DNA of 64,000 nt from Bacillus sp. JCM 19034. GTDB lineage: Bacteria > Bacillota > Bacilli > Bacillales > Bacillaceae_D. Below, piece by piece: positions 30,709 to 40,075 of this stretch; within the stretch, counting starts at the first letter, position 1, and every line of letters starts with the position of its first letter. The notes under the pieces are model-generated. The model saw only the letters and a list, made by a program, of their open reading frames with translations, was not told where the DNA came from and made no database searches. Both the position numbers and the translations under genes were made by a program. Location: assembly GCF_001310635.1 (NCBI RefSeq), contig NZ_BAXR01000002.1:434001-498000 (forward strand), given 5' to 3'.

Positions 30709-30900
30709 ATGGGTCAAAATAAACAGTTCGAACCAGGTCAAAAAGCTCCGAACAATGGGATTTATGTTGAAATTGGTGAAACGGGGGATATGGTGCAAAA
30801 TCCTAAATCGCTAAAAATGGAAGCTGGAGATGTTTTCCCAGATACTTCAAATCATAATCGGAAATGGTCACCAAAAAGTAAGAGAAGATCAGGACATTAA
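30709..30900 (+). CDS. yjzC: YjzC-family small protein
   Basis: A 63-residue hydrophilic protein whose opening (MGQNKQFEPGQKAPNNGIY) and GDVFPDTSNHNRKW segment match YjzC of B. subtilis, which also follows argF. Function is unknown. A GAAGGAGGG ribosome site precedes the ATG. It is followed by a strong hairpin at 30942 that probably ends the transcript. Confidence 0.88.
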   Translation: MGQNKQFEPGQKAPNNGIYVEIGETGDMVQNPKSLKMEAGDVFPDTSNHNRKWSPKSKRRSGH

Positions 30901-30941
30901 TCTATGATTTAGGCTGTACTGATTTCAGGATTGTATTTGTG

Positions 30942-30981
30942 AGGTGTGTCAAAAGGATTAATTAATCCTTTCGACACACCT
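30942..30981 (+). terminator. Terminator after yjzC
   Basis: A long hairpin: 9 outer base pairs (30942-30950 with 30973-30981), one mismatch and an inner AT-rich palindrome (30952-30971), followed by TATTTAG. Confidence 0.75.
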
Positions 30982-31092
30982 TATTTAGCATTTAAACATG
31001 ATAAAAGGTTACTATCACCCTTCCGTTTTATCGTTTTACTGCATAATGTAGTAACGATAGTAGGAGAACATTGAGAAGATGGGAGTAACTAA

Positions 31093-31838
31093 ATGATGAA
31101 AGATGCACGTTATCAACAAATAGGCAAAGAGTGGAGCGTTACGTATCTGCCTGAGAGGCCTAATGGATTTGCCGTCTTCCTATTAAGTGATAATGGTGTA
31201 ATGACAAGGGCATCAGATAGTGATTGGGAAGCTCATCCTGAAAAAGAACGATTCGTGAATGGACTGCTTCAGCGTGGATATACGGTTGTCGTTCCACCAC
31301 TTCATGCAAACCATTGGGGAAGTGTAAATGATTATCAAATGGTATTGCATATGTATCACAGTGTGTTAAAAAAAGAAATTTTAAATAAACAAGTCCATGT
31401 TTTGGCTGAAGGTACAGGTGCATTACTAGCTTTGCGATGGTTTGAAAAGAACGTAGAACAAGTACGATCTAGTTATTTTATTAATCCATGTTTTAACATG
31501 TTAGCGTATTTCAGGCAAGAACAGGAAAACAGGTGGTTTTTTAAACGATTTGTTAAAGAGATAGCGAATGTTTATCATGAAGACGAAAGTAATGTGACGG
31601 ATAACCTGATAAGAATGATTTCCCCTCCAACTACTATTAATCATGTCCCTCCTTTATCAATTCACTGTGATATAAATGAAAAACGTTTTCCACTACATGT
31701 TCACAGTAGACCATTTTACAAGAGTTAGCTGAGCTCGATACGTATATTAACTTGCGAATACATGGGAACGAGAGATCCTTCTATCGTACCGTACAGGCAG
31801 CATACCCTTTCTTTAAAAAGCATGAAGCACAGCTGTGA
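31093..31838 (+). CDS. YjaU-like alpha/beta-hydrolase-fold protein, one frameshift
   Basis: A 248-residue protein at the position of B. subtilis yjaU. The fold looks like an alpha/beta hydrolase: FAVFLLSDNGV strand and turn, GYTVVVPPLHANHWG, and an elbow LAEGTGALLALRWF. The elbow lacks the expected nucleophilic Ser (G-x-S-x-G is replaced by A-E-G-T-G), so classical hydrolase activity is doubtful. One T is missing in the T run near 31714, after which the frame continues as LQELAELDTYINLRIHG to the stop at 31838. RBS GGGAG, seven bases before the ATG. Confidence 0.7.
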
Positions 31839-31958
31839 AAATGTGTAAGTATCTTAGCTTACACACAAAAAAAGCATGGGCATATACGGAAGAAAGAGCC
31901 TGATTTCTATAATATTCGTCGTATAAGAACATAAAGTGGTGTTATGGAGGAGATGAAG

Positions 31959-32852
31959 ATGCGTAGAGCATTAGTTACTGGTGGGTTAGGATTTATCGGT
32001 TATCATTTATGTGAACGGCTATTATATGAAGGGTATGAAGTGATCGTCATTGATACATTTCAAGAGGAGAAGGATATTGAAAAAGAGGAAAAGTGGATGA
32101 GGATCGGGCGTCATGATTTATTGACGTTTATTAATGACTCACTTGAAAACATGGATTTGAAAAGTCTCCTAAAAAAAGTTGATATTGTCTTCCATTTAGC
32201 TGCTTTAACACATGCAGATAGTAAATGGCCTAGGTTAACTGAAGTGATTGAGAAAAATGTAACGGTCACAGAGCGTCTTATTCATGCCTGCAGAAGTAAA
32301 ACAAAGTTCGTCTATACGTCAACAGTTGAAGTTTACGGAGAGAGACCTGGTAAGATTACTGAAAAAACGCCAACGAATCCAACATCACCATACGGGATTA
32401 CAAAATTAGCAAGCGAACGATTAATTATTAGAGAATGTAAGAAAAAAGGGATTTCCTATTACATTTTTCGATTGCCAACCATATATGGGCCATGGCAACG
32501 GGGCGATATGATGTTTCAACAGTTATTATTAGGAAAAAAGAACGTTAACCTTGATCGTTCAACGATTGACCTCGTTTATGTAGAGGATTGTGTAAATGGC
32601 TTATTACTTGCTGCAAATTCAGAGAATGAAAATGAAACCTATCATCTATCAACAGGGAAAGTGGGCGAATGGTTCAGAGCACTTTCACTTATTGATCCTA
32701 ATCATCCCAAATTAACTCAACAACAGCCAATTGTGCAATTGTCTGCCGATAAGGCAGAAGGGGATTTGGGATTTAAAGTGAAAACATCGCTTAAAGAAGG
32801 GATTGAAAAGCAACGTCAACATGTGGAACAATGGCAAAGACAAGTTAAATGA
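31959..32852 (+). CDS. NAD-dependent epimerase/dehydratase (YjaV-like)
   Basis: An extended short-chain dehydrogenase of about 297 residues: NAD motif TGGLGFIGYHL, FHLAALTHA, active-site Ser/Thr in YTSTVEVYG, and Tyr/Lys in YGITKLASE. Such enzymes modify nucleotide sugars, but the substrate here is not evident. The position after the yjaU-like gene matches B. subtilis yjaV. The ATG at 31959 has GGAGG eight bases upstream; ATG 31944 and 31953 overlap that site. Confidence 0.8.
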   Translation: MRRALVTGGLGFIGYHLCERLLYEGYEVIVIDTFQEEKDIEKEEKWMRIGRHDLLTFINDSLENMDLKSLLKKVDIVFHLAALTHADSKWPRLTEVIEKNVTVTERLIHACRSKTKFVYTSTVEVYGERPGKITEKTPTNPTSPYGITKLASERLIIRECKKKGISYYIFRLPTIYGPWQRGDMMFQQLLLGKKNVNLDRSTIDLVYVEDCVNGLLLAANSENENETYHLSTGKVGEWFRALSLIDPNHPKLTQQQPIVQLSADKAEGDLGFKVKTSLKEGIEKQRQHVEQWQRQVK

Positions 32853-32873
32853 TATACTGGATGGAGGAGGAGC

Positions 32874-33032
32874 ATGAAAGCATTTATTGGAATAATTGTC
32901 TTTGCTATCGTTACGATTGTAAGCTTTTACGTGTTATCAGTCGTCGTTCAATTGCATGAAGGTATTAGTGTGCTAATTGCCTTAATTGCTGGATTTGCAG
33001 TTGAAGTCTTTATACGCAGGAAATGGAGTTAG
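32874..33032 (+). CDS. Small two-helix membrane protein (YjzD-position)
   Basis: A 52-residue protein that is almost entirely hydrophobic: two membrane segments (FIGIIVFAIVTIVSFYVL and ISVLIALIAGFAVEVFI) and a basic tail RRKWS. It follows the epimerase gene by 21 bases with a GGAGGAGGAG ribosome site. In B. subtilis the small DUF2929 protein YjzD is in this neighbourhood; membership is a guess based on size and place. Confidence 0.65.
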   Translation: MKAFIGIIVFAIVTIVSFYVLSVVVQLHEGISVLIALIAGFAVEVFIRRKWS

Positions 33033-33081
33033 TCGTATCTTCCGTCTTCAGTCTGTTAAGGAATTCTAATCGGAATGGAGA

Positions 33082-33123
33082 GAGGTTGTACTTTGAGATG
33101 ATAGAATCTCAAAGTACAACCTC
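33082..33123. terminator. Bidirectional terminator between the small membrane gene and prfC
   Basis: An 18-bp perfect stem (33082-33099 with 33106-33123) with a 6-nt loop between convergent genes. The T tract on the plus side is short. Confidence 0.75.
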
Positions 33124-33142
33124 ATTTTAGTAAGGAGGAATA

Positions 33143-34735
33143 TTAAGTGGAGTGTGTATAAGAATTTTCATGAAACGTTACGTCAGGATATTTCTCCATC
33201 GCCGTGCGCATTTGATATTCGTTTTCAAATAGTGCAACAATTCGATGATCCCTGTCTGTAACTAAATTACGTTGAGATTTTTTAAATGTATTTAATGTTT
33301 CTTCATCAGCCGTCACCCAACGAGCCAAAGAAAACGGAAGACGTTCAAGCTGAATATCAACCTTATATTCGTGCTTTAAACGATATTCAAGTACTTCAAA
33401 TTGTAAGACACCGACTACACCAACAATTTGTTGTTCACTAAAGCGATTATACGTTTTGAAAAGTTGAATAGCTCCTTCTTCTGTTAATTGAAGAATTCCC
33501 TTCTCAAATGATTTATGTTTCAGAGCTTCTTTTACCGTAATTACACTAAAAAACTCAGGAGAGAAATGAGGCATTTCATCAAAATTAAAACTACTGTTTT
33601 GAACGAGTGTATCTCCAATTCGTAGCGTTCCTGGATCAAATAAACCGATAATGTCGCCAGGGTACGCTTTATCAACAATTTGTCGGTTTTGTGCTAAAAA
33701 TTGCGTTGGTTGTGTTAACTTCATTTGCTTCCCTAAACGTACATGATTAACCGGCATACCCCTTTCAAACGCTCCTGATGTAATTCTCAAAAAAGCAATC
33801 CGGTCACGGTGAGCTGGATTCATATTTGCTTGTATTTTAAATATGAAGCCTGAAAAATCTTTATGATCTAATGGATTAATTTCTCCAATCGAGCTCATAC
33901 GAGGCGATGGACAAGGAGACAGCTTTAAAAAGTGCTCTAAAAACGTTTGAACTCCGAAGCTTGAAATGGCACTTCCGAAAAAGATTGGCGTTAATTCGCC
34001 AGATTTGATTAAATTTAAATCATAGGGGTCCCCCGCAACATCTAGTAATTCTAATTCTTCACGAAATTGTGCAACTAAATCGTCATCATTAATGGCCTCA
34101 TCTAATTTAGGATCATCTGGTCCTGTTAATTGGATTACATCAATATCCTTTGGATTATCAGGGTTGTATAACTCAAGTTTCTTATTTAGACGGTCATAAA
34201 CACCAGAGAATGATTGGCCCATACCAATGGGCCAGCCCATTGGATAAGATCTGATTCCGAGCAGCTCCTCAAGCTCTTCCATTAATTCAAAAGGGTCACG
34301 ACCTTGTCGATCAAGTTTGTTCATAAAAGTAAAGATAGGGATACCGCGCATTTTACATACTTTAAATAATTTCTTTGTTTGAGCCTCGACCCCTTTTGCT
34401 GCATCTATTAACATCGTCGCAGAATCGGCTGCAGTTAACGTTCGATACGTATCTTCACTAAAATCTTCATGTCCAGGTGTATCTAAAATGTTAATATGAT
34501 ATCCATCATATTGAAACTCTAAAACAGAGCTCGTAACTGAAATACCTCTCTGTTTCTCAATTTCCATCCAATCACTAACAGCGTGTTTCGTGTTTTTCTT
34601 TCCTTTAACCGTTCCGGCTTCACGAATAGCTCCTCCAAAAAGTAAGAGTTTTTCAGTTAAGGTTGTTTTTCCAGCATCAGGATGGGAGATGATCGCAAAT
34701 GTACGACGTGACCGTACAGCTTCATTATATGACAT
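33143..34735 (-). CDS. prfC: Peptide chain release factor 3
   Basis: A 530-residue translational GTPase that recycles RF1/RF2 from the ribosome. G1 is SHPDAGKTT, G2 includes EIEKQRGISVTSS, G3 is DTPGHEDF, G4 is MNKLDRQGRDP and G5 the Ser-Ala of FGSAISSFGV. The remaining domains match RF3 (FEVLEYRLKHEY). The ATG at 34735 follows GAGG by nine bases. Not part of the B. subtilis yja cluster, so this is a lineage-specific insertion between yjaV-like and med. Confidence 0.95.
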   Translation of the reverse strand: MSYNEAVRSRRTFAIISHPDAGKTTLTEKLLLFGGAIREAGTVKGKKNTKHAVSDWMEIEKQRGISVTSSVLEFQYDGYHINILDTPGHEDFSEDTYRTLTAADSATMLIDAAKGVEAQTKKLFKVCKMRGIPIFTFMNKLDRQGRDPFELMEELEELLGIRSYPMGWPIGMGQSFSGVYDRLNKKLELYNPDNPKDIDVIQLTGPDDPKLDEAINDDDLVAQFREELELLDVAGDPYDLNLIKSGELTPIFFGSAISSFGVQTFLEHFLKLSPCPSPRMSSIGEINPLDHKDFSGFIFKIQANMNPAHRDRIAFLRITSGAFERGMPVNHVRLGKQMKLTQPTQFLAQNRQIVDKAYPGDIIGLFDPGTLRIGDTLVQNSSFNFDEMPHFSPEFFSVITVKEALKHKSFEKGILQLTEEGAIQLFKTYNRFSEQQIVGVVGVLQFEVLEYRLKHEYKVDIQLERLPFSLARWVTADEETLNTFKKSQRNLVTDRDHRIVALFENEYQMRTAMEKYPDVTFHENSYTHST

Positions 34736-35051
34736 TCTGACATTCCTCAATTCTTTGTACTTATTTTATGCTTTTCTATTATATCAATGTAGTCAAACAA
34801 TTTCACAATTTAATTATTATGGGGAAGCGTGTAAAAATGTTAAACAATGTATAAATCATTTTGCATTCTATGTTACTATGTAAAAGTATGTGGATTAGGT
34901 TATCTAATTATAATATTACAATCTTATTACATCATGTTAATTTAGTTCAATATTAAAGGAATTGAGCATAGATGTAACGAAAGTATAAGACTGAAATTTA
35001 CTTAAGCTTTATAGTAAGCTACTTTTAGTAAGGGTAGGGAGTGTCAACACG
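34736..35051. other. Divergent intergenic region upstream of prfC and med
   Basis: These 316 bases are strongly AT-rich and must hold the promoters of both divergent genes. No reading frame, riboswitch or clear operator was seen. Confidence 0.4.
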
Positions 35052-36020
35052 ATGAACAACCGTCTTTATTTATTTATTATAGTCGTTATGATTAGCTTAT
35101 TAGTAGGGTGTTCAGAAGGCGATGAATCGCAAGCTTCATCCTCTTCGAAAATTGGTTTATTGATGGAAGCAACAATTGATGATCAGGGCTGGAATAGTAA
35201 AGGATATCAAGGACTTTTAAATATTCATTCTAAACTTGGTATCGACGTTGTCTTTAAAGAAAACATTGATACAGAAGCAAAGGTTGAGCGAGCTGTCGAG
35301 GAATTTGCAGAAGAAGGAGTGTCCCTCATTTTTGGCCATGGGAATTTTTATGCAATCCCATTCACTAGGTTGGGACAACAATATGATAACCTTCATTTTG
35401 TTAGCTTTAATGGTTCAGTGGAAGGGGAAAATGTGACAAGTCTTCATTTTGATAGCTATGCCATGGGGTTCTTTGCAGGAATCATTGCTGCAAAGATGTC
35501 AGAAACTCAACAAGTGGGAGTGATTGCCGCTTTTCCATGGCAATCTGAAGTAGAAGGTTTTTATGAGGGGGCATCTTTAGATCACAATACGACCGTTCAA
35601 ATTCATTATGTAGAAGATTGGATAGATGATGAAAAGGCACTAGCTATATTTAGAGAAATGGTATCAGATGGAGTAGATGTGTTTTACCCAGCAGGTGATG
35701 GGTTTCATGTCAGATTAGTTGAAGAAACGAAAAACGAAGGGTTATATGCGATTGGTTATATCAGTGATCAAATTGATCTTGGTGAAGCAACGGTTTTAAC
35801 GAGTACGATTCAAAAGGTGGACTTGCTATATGAGTTAGTTGCAGAGCAATATCGAAATGGGGAGTTAACAGGGGGTAACTACATGTATAATTTTGAAGAT
35901 GGAGTTATTTCGTTAGGGCCATTCGGTTCAAACGTTCCTGAAGAAGTGCAAGTACAAATGATGGAGGCTGTTGATCATTTTATTGAAACGGGTGAGTTAC
36001 CTACAAGCTCGATATTTTAA
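35052..36020 (+). CDS. med: Med, BMP-family lipoprotein regulator of competence
   Basis: A 322-residue lipoprotein (lipobox LLVGC, Cys20) with the substrate-binding fold of the BMP/PnrA family: IGLLMEATIDDQGWNSKGYQG, FGHGNFYAIPF, VIAAFPWQSEVEGFYEGA. In B. subtilis Med stimulates comK expression and is followed by comZ, exactly as here. A nucleoside-type ligand is known for the wider family but not shown for Med. Confidence 0.88.
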   Translation: MNNRLYLFIIVVMISLLVGCSEGDESQASSSSKIGLLMEATIDDQGWNSKGYQGLLNIHSKLGIDVVFKENIDTEAKVERAVEEFAEEGVSLIFGHGNFYAIPFTRLGQQYDNLHFVSFNGSVEGENVTSLHFDSYAMGFFAGIIAAKMSETQQVGVIAAFPWQSEVEGFYEGASLDHNTTVQIHYVEDWIDDEKALAIFREMVSDGVDVFYPAGDGFHVRLVEETKNEGLYAIGYISDQIDLGEATVLTSTIQKVDLLYELVAEQYRNGELTGGNYMYNFEDGVISLGPFGSNVPEEVQVQMMEAVDHFIETGELPTSSIF

Positions 36021-36128
36021 GATTATGAATTGGATAAAATGAAAACGTACGATTATATCAGTTTGCTTGATTTCACTGTGATCGCATAGTATGGTTATGA
36101 GGGAAGATTTGGACAAGAGGTGGAAAAT

Positions 36129-36320
36129 ATGATCAATCAAGAACAAAATATGAAATTTATGCAAATCGCGATGAAATATTTACCTGAGGGAAAAAAGATG
36201 CTTGATGAAAAAGGGATAGAATTGAATATGGAAGATTTACAGCCAATGCTTGAAATCCTTTTAAATGTGATGAATGAAGCATATGAATTAGGAAAACAAG
36301 AAGCATCACAAGAGGAATAA
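36129..36320 (+). CDS. comZ: ComZ, competence regulator
   Basis: A 63-residue acidic helical protein with the ComZ core KFMQIAMKYLPEGKKML and LNVMNEAYELGKQEA. B. subtilis ComZ reduces comG transcription. It follows med, as in B. subtilis, 108 bases downstream. AGAGGTGG precedes ATG 36129; an in-frame GTG at 36120 overlaps that site. Confidence 0.87.
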   Translation: MINQEQNMKFMQIAMKYLPEGKKMLDEKGIELNMEDLQPMLEILLNVMNEAYELGKQEASQEE

Positions 36321-36348
36321 ACGCTTTACATGTTTCTATTATTGATGA

Positions 36349-36394
36349 GGAGGTATGTCAAAGGGAATTCCCTTGCTACCTCCGTTCATTTTTT
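36349..36394 (+). terminator. Terminator after comZ
   Basis: A 7-bp outer stem (36349-36355 with 36377-36383) with an inner AAGGGAATTCCCTT palindrome, then six T. Confidence 0.8.
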
Positions 36395-36522
36395 GTGAAC
36401 GAAATAAACTCACAGAAGATACGAGCAAAACTAGAACATTGAAACAGCTCCGTATGTCGCAATTTAGAAATGCTACTTTTGAATATATCTTACTTGAATA
36501 CATAGTTTGAGGAGTGAATGTT

Positions 36523-36849
36523 TTGACACAAAAGGCAACAAAGCTCCAGGCTTTTGCAATGGAAATGAAAGAAGGATTTACTCTTTTAAAAGACGGACAA
36601 TATGAAGAAGCCCTAAAAAAACTAAAGCCTTTTATTGAGTTAATGAAACAAGGAGACGCACCTCATGTACGACTTTTTGTCTCTTATGGCATTGCCCAAT
36701 TTCGAACAGGTGATATGGAAGGATTTCTTGAAACGTACGCAAATGTCAAAGAAATGAAAGCAAATAATGAAGAGGAAAAGCGTTTAAAGAGTAACCTAGA
36801 TCAATTATTTGAAACAATGATGAATGAGTTAGATCGAGAACATTCATAG
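36523..36849 (+). CDS. Unknown helical protein, tetratricopeptide-like
   Basis: A 108-residue, soluble, all-helical protein. GFTLLKDGQYEEALKKLKPF is a good tetratricopeptide-type helix pair and VSYGIAQFRTGDMEGFLETY a possible second, suggesting a protein-protein adaptor. I do not recognise the family. The TTG at 36523 is preferred because GAGGAG lies eight bases upstream; a GTG at 36514 overlaps that site. Confidence 0.6.
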   Translation: MTQKATKLQAFAMEMKEGFTLLKDGQYEEALKKLKPFIELMKQGDAPHVRLFVSYGIAQFRTGDMEGFLETYANVKEMKANNEEEKRLKSNLDQLFETMMNELDREHS

Positions 36850-36918
36850 TGGACTAGCTCCATTTTACGTTTCAGCTCATAGGATGTTACTAACCTATGG
36901 GAAGGAGTTGCTATATAC

Positions 36919-37188
36919 ATGTATCATCATGCTCACATGCAAGGGTTTCGTAATCAATCAGGCTATCACCATGGCCAAGATCAGCGATTCCCTTTTTTAC
37001 CATTCCTGGCAGGTTTAGCGGTTGGCCCTGTTTTATTTGGTGGGGTAGGACGTCCTAACGCTTACGCACCTAGCTACGGACCAAACTTTGGTCCAAATTA
37101 TGGTCCCGGATTTGGTCCACAATATGGTCCAAATTACGGTCCGTCTTATGGTGGTTATGCTCCACCAAGACCATATTATGCATGGTAA
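36919..37188 (+). CDS. Gly/Pro/Tyr-rich repeat protein, possible spore-coat type
   Basis: An 89-residue protein. The first 30 residues are His- and Gln-rich, residues 30-47 are hydrophobic (FLAGLAVGPVLFGGVG), and the rest is about six copies of a G-P-x-[FY] unit (GPNFGPNYGPGFGPQYGP). Such repeats are seen in spore coat and crust proteins of Bacillus, which is the best guess. GAAGGAG precedes the ATG and a clear terminator follows. Confidence 0.65.
   Translation: MYHHAHMQGFRNQSGYHHGQDQRFPFLPFLAGLAVGPVLFGGVGRPNAYAPSYGPNFGPNYGPGFGPQYGPNYGPSYGGYAPPRPYYAW
37069..37160 (+). repeat. In-frame tandem repeat coding G-P-x-F/Y units
   Basis: A 12-base unit, roughly GGTCCAAATTAT with third-position changes, is repeated about seven times. 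Codon use varies among units, so the repeat is maintained at protein level rather than being a very recent expansion. Confidence 0.7.
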
Positions 37189-37211
37189 TGAATTTGTTTA
37201 TTAATATAAAG

Positions 37212-37249
37212 AAGGCCCATGAGTGAACTTTCACTTGTGAGCCTTTTTT
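37212..37249 (+). terminator. Intrinsic terminator after the repeat protein
   Basis: An imperfect stem (about 37213-37227 with 37230-37243) followed by seven T. Confidence 0.8.
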
Positions 37250-37307
37250 TGCTAGTTGAATGTTATGTTATTTCTAAGCGAATGTGAGAGAAGTGTAATG
37301 GAAATTG

Positions 37308-37612
37308 TTATTCTTCCCTCTTCTCCTCTTTAGCATCGTTACCGTCCTTGCTTTTTTTAGCTAACCAACCAGAAATAGCTGTGAACAAGGGAGTTAACGA
37401 CTGTGCAAGTGATATGATTGCATCCAATTGATTTGGTGTTGGTTGATACCCAGCTTGCTGTTCTGTTTGTTGTTCTGATGGGTCCTCTTCCTTAATTTGT
37501 TGTTGGTCTATGTCAGTATCCTTTTGTTCAACGGCTGATTCGTTTGATTCAGGTCGTCCAAACATTAACTCCGAAAAAAATCACGCGTTGGTTGTTGTTC
37601 TTCTTCTGCCAT
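37308..37612 (-). CDS. Unknown Gln/Glu-rich protein with a C-terminal helix, one frameshift
   Basis: Starting from ATG 37612 (AAGGAGG upstream), MAEEEQQPTRDFFSELMFGR joins the rest once one T is added to a seven-T run (minus strand) near 37578. The corrected protein is 101 residues: a conserved-looking N-terminal FFSELMFGR motif, a Gln/Glu-rich linker (about 22-58), a moderately hydrophobic helix (AIISLAQSLTPLFTAISGWL) and a charged tail. It may be a membrane-associated or spore protein; not recognised. Confidence 0.6.
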
Positions 37613-37710
37613 TTATATACCTCCTTATCAAATAGAAGTTTACTCCTAAGTTAGTGTATGGTTGAAATAACCAGTTGTGTAAAGGTAAAAGCCTAAAACT
37701 AGGTTACAAC

Positions 37711-37739
37711 TGGACAGAACGTTAGAATTAAAATATAAT
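37711..37739 (+). promoter_or_regulatory. Sigma-A promoter of fabH-fabF
   Basis: TGGACA (37711-37716) and TATAAT (37734-37739) have a 17-base spacer. The FapR operator overlaps the -10 box. Confidence 0.75.
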
Positions 37740-37756
37740 TAGTATCAGGTACTAAT
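37738..37756. promoter_or_regulatory. FapR operator
   Basis: The 19 bases ATTAGTATCAGGTACTAAT are the reverse complement of the FapR consensus ATTAGTACCTGATACTAAT. FapR represses fatty-acid and phospholipid genes until malonyl-CoA binds. The site overlaps the -10 region and probable start point of the fabH-fabF transcript, a classical repressing position. Confidence 0.9.
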
Positions 37757-37797
37757 ATGAACCCAAAAAAGATCGCTCCGATGAAAGGGGATTAAAA

Positions 37798-38736
37798 ATG
37801 ACAAAAGCAGGTATTATTGGGATTGGAAGCTATATTCCTGAACAGGTAGTGACTAATTTTGATTTTGAGAAAAAAATAGATACTTCTGATGAGTGGATTC
37901 GCACAAGAACAGGTATAGAAGAACGCCGATTTGCAACGGAAGACATTGATAGTTCACATATGGCATTAGCAGCAGCTAAAGAAGCATTAGAGCATGCGGA
38001 GATTTCTGCTGAAGAACTAGATTTAATTTTAGTCGGAACAGTTACGCCAGATATGCCTTTTCCAACTGTTTCAACGATTATTCAGGAACAACTAGGAGCA
38101 AATAAGGCTGCAGCGATGGATATTAGTGCTGCGTGTGCGGGTTTTATATATGGCATTGTGACGGCACAGCAATTTATTGAAACAGGGGCATATAAAAATA
38201 TACTTGTAGTCGGTGTTGAGAAGCTATCAAAGATTACCGACTTTAATGATCGAAATACGGCTGTATTGTTTGGTGATGGTGCTGGAGCAGCAGTAATAGG
38301 GCCTGTATCAAATGATCGTGGTATTTTATCATTTGAATTAGGTGCAGACGGTGGAGGTGCTTTTCATATCCATCAAAAAGATAAATATTTAGAGATGAAT
38401 GGACGTGAAGTATTTAAATTTGCTGTTCGCCAGATGGGTGAATCGTCTGTTCATGTTCTTGAAAAGGCTGGTCTGACTAAAGAAGATTGTGATTTTCTTA
38501 TTCCTCATCAAGCTAATATTCGTATTATGGAAGCAGCACGAGAGCGGTTAGGTTTAGATAAGGATAAAATGGCTTTAACAGTACAAAAGTACGGAAATAC
38601 TTCATCAGCGTCAATTCCAATGGCACTCGTTGATGAGTGGAAGGCTGGTAAAATTAAGGATGGAGATGTTATTGTATTAGTAGGCTTTGGTGCTGGGTTA
38701 ACGTGGGGTGCTGTAGCTTTAAGATGGGGTAAATAA
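37798..38736 (+). CDS. fabH: 3-oxoacyl-ACP synthase III
   Basis: The 312-residue condensing enzyme starts fatty-acid synthesis by joining an acyl-CoA primer to malonyl-ACP. Catalytic residues are Cys113 in SAACAGF, the His in IPHQANIRI and the Asn in GNTSSASIP. It corresponds to B. subtilis fabHA (beside fabF), usually selective for branched primers. It lies under the FapR-controlled promoter, 36 bases before fabF. Frame intact. Confidence 0.95.
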   Translation: MTKAGIIGIGSYIPEQVVTNFDFEKKIDTSDEWIRTRTGIEERRFATEDIDSSHMALAAAKEALEHAEISAEELDLILVGTVTPDMPFPTVSTIIQEQLGANKAAAMDISAACAGFIYGIVTAQQFIETGAYKNILVVGVEKLSKITDFNDRNTAVLFGDGAGAAVIGPVSNDRGILSFELGADGGGAFHIHQKDKYLEMNGREVFKFAVRQMGESSVHVLEKAGLTKEDCDFLIPHQANIRIMEAARERLGLDKDKMALTVQKYGNTSSASIPMALVDEWKAGKIKDGDVIVLVGFGAGLTWGAVALRWGK

Positions 38737-38772
38737 CAGTTCATTATAAAATAGGGTAAAGGAGAGGTAATT

Positions 38773-40013
38773 ATGGATAAACGCCGAGTAGTCGTAACTG
38801 GAATGGGTACTGTGAACCCGCTTGGATTGAATGTTGATGAAACATGGAATCATGCTTTAGCGGGAAAATCTGGAGTTGGCCCGTTAACACGTGTTGATGT
38901 TGATCAATTTCCTATTCATGTTTCTGCTGAGGTAGACAATTTTGACCCGAGTGTATTTATCGATAAAAGGAAGCACGTAAAATGGATCGCTTTACGCAAT
39001 TTGCTGTAGCATCTTCATTAATGGCTTTGAAGGATGCTGATTTGACGATTACCGATGAAATTGCACCACGAGTTGGTGTATGGATTGGATCTGGGATCGG
39101 TGGAATGGAAACATACGAAAAGAATTTTCACCAGTTTTTAGATAAAGGATATCGTCGTGTTAGTCCATTTTTCGTTCCAATGATGATTCCTGATATGGCC
39201 TCAGGACAAGTATCAATCATAACAGGTGCAAAAGGAATTAATTCTTGTACCGTAACCGCGTGTGCTTCCGGAACGAATTCAATTGGTGATGCTTTTAAAG
39301 TAATTCAGCGAGGCGATGCTGACATTATGATTACGGGTGGATCTGAGGCTCCTATTACAAATATGGCTGTTGCTGGTTTCTGTGCTGCAAAGGCTGTATC
39401 AACTAACGAAGATCCTGCAACGGCTTCACGTCCATTTGATAAAAATCGCGATGGCTTTGTTATGGGTGAAGGTGCTGGTATCCTCATTCTAGAAAGCTTA
39501 GAGTCAGCAAAAAAACGAGGGGCACGTATTTATGCAGAAATTGCAGGGTATGGTGCTACTGGTGATGCGTACCACGTCACTGCTCCAGCACCTGAAGGAG
39601 AAGGAGGATCTCGGGCGATGAAACAAGCGATTGAAGATGCAGAGTTAACTCCAGCAAATATTGACTATTTAAATGCACATGGTACGAGTACGCCATATAA
39701 CGATAAGTTTGAAACGATGGCTGCAAAAACGGTATTTGGAGAGCATGCTTATCAACTAGCGATTAGTTCTACAAAGTCGATGACCGGGCATTTATTAGGA
39801 GCAGCAGGTGCAGTGGAAGCAATTCTCACAGTTAAAACGATCCAAGATGGAATGATTCCTCCAACTATTAATTATGAAACACCTGATCCAGATTGTGATC
39901 TAGATTATGTCCCGAATGAAGCAAGAAAACAACAAGTACGAGCAGCGATGAGTAATTCTTTAGGCTTTGGCGGTCATAATGCTACATTAGTATTTAAGAC
40001 GTATGAAGAATAA
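38773..40013 (+). CDS. fabF: 3-oxoacyl-ACP synthase II, one frameshift
   Basis: The chain-elongating condensing enzyme, 413 residues when corrected. The catalytic Cys is in [12 protein letters not shown] and the two His in [11 protein letters not shown] and [15 protein letters not shown]. The frame breaks near 38970: one A is missing from a short A run ([16 protein letters not shown]). FabF is normally essential, and nothing else suggests decay, so a sequence error is likely. GGAGAGG precedes the ATG; co-transcribed with fabH. Confidence 0.94.
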
Positions 40014-40030
40014 CTAGTCTTGAAATGATA

Positions 40031-40075
40031 AAGGGCACTTAAAAAGGATTAACCTTCCCTTTTTAAGGTGCCCTT
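40031..40075. terminator. Bidirectional terminator between fabF and the nucleotidyltransferase gene
   Basis: A long hairpin (about 40031-40047 with 40059-40075, one bulge) with flanking AT sequence. It overlaps the last codons of the convergent gene. Confidence 0.75.
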
